Origin: Hyphomicrobiales bacterium
Lineage (GTDB): Bacteria > Pseudomonadota > Alphaproteobacteria > Rhizobiales > Aestuariivirgaceae
Length of the DNA stretch: 6,145 nt
Assembly: GCA_012032065.1 (NCBI GenBank)
Contig: JAAURV010000199.1
Coordinates: 1-6,145, forward strand
Reading direction: 5' to 3'
Position numbers and translations under genes: made by a program. Positions 5,247 to 6,145 of this stretch are shown piece by piece. The notes under the pieces were generated by a model. The model had not been told where the DNA came from. It worked only from the letters and a program-made list of their open reading frames with translations, and did not search any database. Position 1 is the stretch's first letter; each line of letters begins with the position of its first letter.

Positions 5247-6145
5247 TCACCCCGTCCAGCCCAGCCCGGCGGCGATGCAGTTCATGGTCATGAGGAGCGG
5301 GCGGTTCAATCCCTCGCTGCGGCCCTTAGTTCTTGTCTGACGCAGGAGATCGATCTGCCAGCGGTTCGCCTGGTTCACCATCGGCCGGACGCGCTCGAAG
5401 CGGCGGCGCAGGCCGTCGAAGCGTTCGCAGAGCGAGGCTTCGCCGGTGAGTTCGAGGATGGCGCGCGCGGTGCGTTTGTGCTCGTGGCTGATCAACGCGA
5501 ACATGCGTTCGCCCGCGGTCCGGTCGGGAACGAGGCCCGCGTATTGCTCGGCCACATCCATGTCGGCGAGGTAGAGCGACTTCTCGACTTCATCCACGGC
5601 CAGGCGGAAGCCGCGCGAGCGCTGGAACATGTCACGCAGGAGTTTCAGCCCTTCGTTGCCGCGCGCACGAGGAAATCGTCGAAAGCGTAGCCCAGGCCGA
5701 ACCAGCCGGTGAGCAGATGGCGGTTCTGACTCCAGGCGAAGACCCAGGGAATGGCGCGGAGATCGCCAATTCCCGTGGCCCCGAAGCGCCGCGCGGGGCG
5801 CGAGCCGAGCTTGAGGTCGGCAAGTTCTTCCACCGGAGACGACCATTGGAAGTAGGACAGCAATGCCGGGTCTTCGGCGAGCTTGCGGTAATGCCGGAAC
5901 GAGCCTTGCGCGATCGACTCGACCGCCGCCTGGTGCTCGCTCACGATTTTGAGTTCGGGCTCGTCGATGGATTTGAGCGTATGCACGAACACGCTCGCGG
6001 CGAGGATTTCGAGATTGTAGAGCGCGGTGCCGCGGTTGGCGAACTTGGTCGATACCACTTCGCCCTGCTCGGTCACCCGCATATGGGCCGCAACCGAGCC
6101 AGCCGGCTGCGCGCGATGGCGCGGCCAGCCGGCGCGCCACCGCGG
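5247..6145 (-). CDS. ppc: Phosphoenolpyruvate carboxylase, C-terminal third (partial, two apparent frameshifts)
   Basis: The enzyme adds bicarbonate to phosphoenolpyruvate to make oxaloacetate, replenishing the TCA cycle in the cytoplasm. Only the C-terminal part, about 299 residues, is in the window; the start lies beyond 6145. Joining three frames gives RGGAPAGRAIA at the right edge, AQPAGSV and RVTEQGEVV (6056-6082 for the latter), LGSRPARR, LRAIPWVFAWSQNR, GWFGLG, and the C-terminus NCIAAGLGWTG. These follow the E. coli order from about Arg587 to the end with nearly the same length. The frame breaks at about 6109-6115 and 5660-5666, both in CGCGC runs and both as if one base were missing. 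Unlike the E. coli C-terminus MRNTG, this one reads LGWTG. The gene converges on the phospholipase-like gene with six bases between the stops and no terminator hairpin between them. The family call is firm; integrity of the gene is uncertain. Confidence 0.92.
   Translation of the reverse strand, partial: AVARRLAAPSRAAGWLGCGPYAGDRAGRSGIDQVRQPRHRALQSRNPRRERVRAYAQIHRRARTQNRERAPGGGRVDRARLVPALPQARRRPGIAVLLPMVVSGGRTCRPQARLAPRAALRGHGNWRSPRHSLGLRLESEPPSAHRLVRPGLRFRRFPRARGNEGLKLLRDMFQRSRGFRLAVDEVEKSLYLADMDVAEQYAGLVPDRTAGERMFALISHEHKRTARAILELTGEASLCERFDGLRRRFERVRPMVNQANRWQIDLLRQTRTKGRSEGLNRPLLMTMNCIAAGLGWTG
5660..5666 (-). other. Apparent frameshift 2 in ppc (CG repeat)
   Basis: The frame carrying FDDFLVR runs into AATKG and stops at 5645. 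The next frame continues as GNEGLKLLRDMF, which is the expected PEPC continuation. One extra base in the run CGCGCGC restores a single frame (reading VRAGNEGL or similar). Confidence 0.7.
6109..6115 (-). other. Apparent frameshift 1 in ppc (CG repeat)
   Basis: The right edge reads RGGAPAGRAIA in one frame, and from 6112 leftwards AQPAGSVAAH is in another. PEPC proteins have these two motifs joined directly. One missing base in GCGCGCG explains the break. Confidence 0.7.

Overview
The window is GC-rich, tightly packed DNA. It most resembles an alphaproteobacterial chromosome, perhaps Hyphomicrobiales. That placement is an inference from base composition, from the make-up of the amino-acid ABC operon and from the style of the phosphoenolpyruvate carboxylase C-terminus. 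No marker gene fixes the taxon, and I see no tRNA, rRNA, IS element, phage gene or CRISPR.

Minus strand, 74-2912: a three-gene polar amino-acid ABC uptake operon transcribed right to left, in the order periplasmic binding protein (2070-2912), membrane permease with a long N-terminal extension (817-1968), ATPase (74-815). A perfect 9-bp stem-loop lies between the binding-protein and permease genes. A 47-nt nested hairpin begins at the ATPase stop codon and may end or protect the transcript. The ATPase reading frame is interrupted twice, each time as if one base were missing.

Divergent gap, 2913-3143: 231 bases between the binding-protein gene and the next gene. It holds a plausible promoter for the operon and short direct repeats, but no gene.

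Plus strand, 3144-5240: a 698-residue protein with an N-terminal membrane anchor, a cysteine-rich domain carrying the phospholipase A2 His-Asp catalytic motif, and about 500 residues I cannot assign, ending near a degenerate FG-GAP-like calcium loop. This is the most unusual gene here and the best candidate for undescribed biology. It stands alone, so I do not claim a multi-gene system.

Minus strand, 5247-6145: the C-terminal third of phosphoenolpyruvate carboxylase (ppc), running off the right edge. It also needs two single-base frame corrections. Its stop lies six bases from the stop of the phospholipase-like gene. Two of the four residues that bind the inhibitor aspartate in the E. coli enzyme appear to be replaced.

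Apart from the three operon genes, the loci are not obviously linked in function. Four apparent single-base losses in two unrelated conserved genes suggest base-deletion errors in the assembly rather than gene decay.
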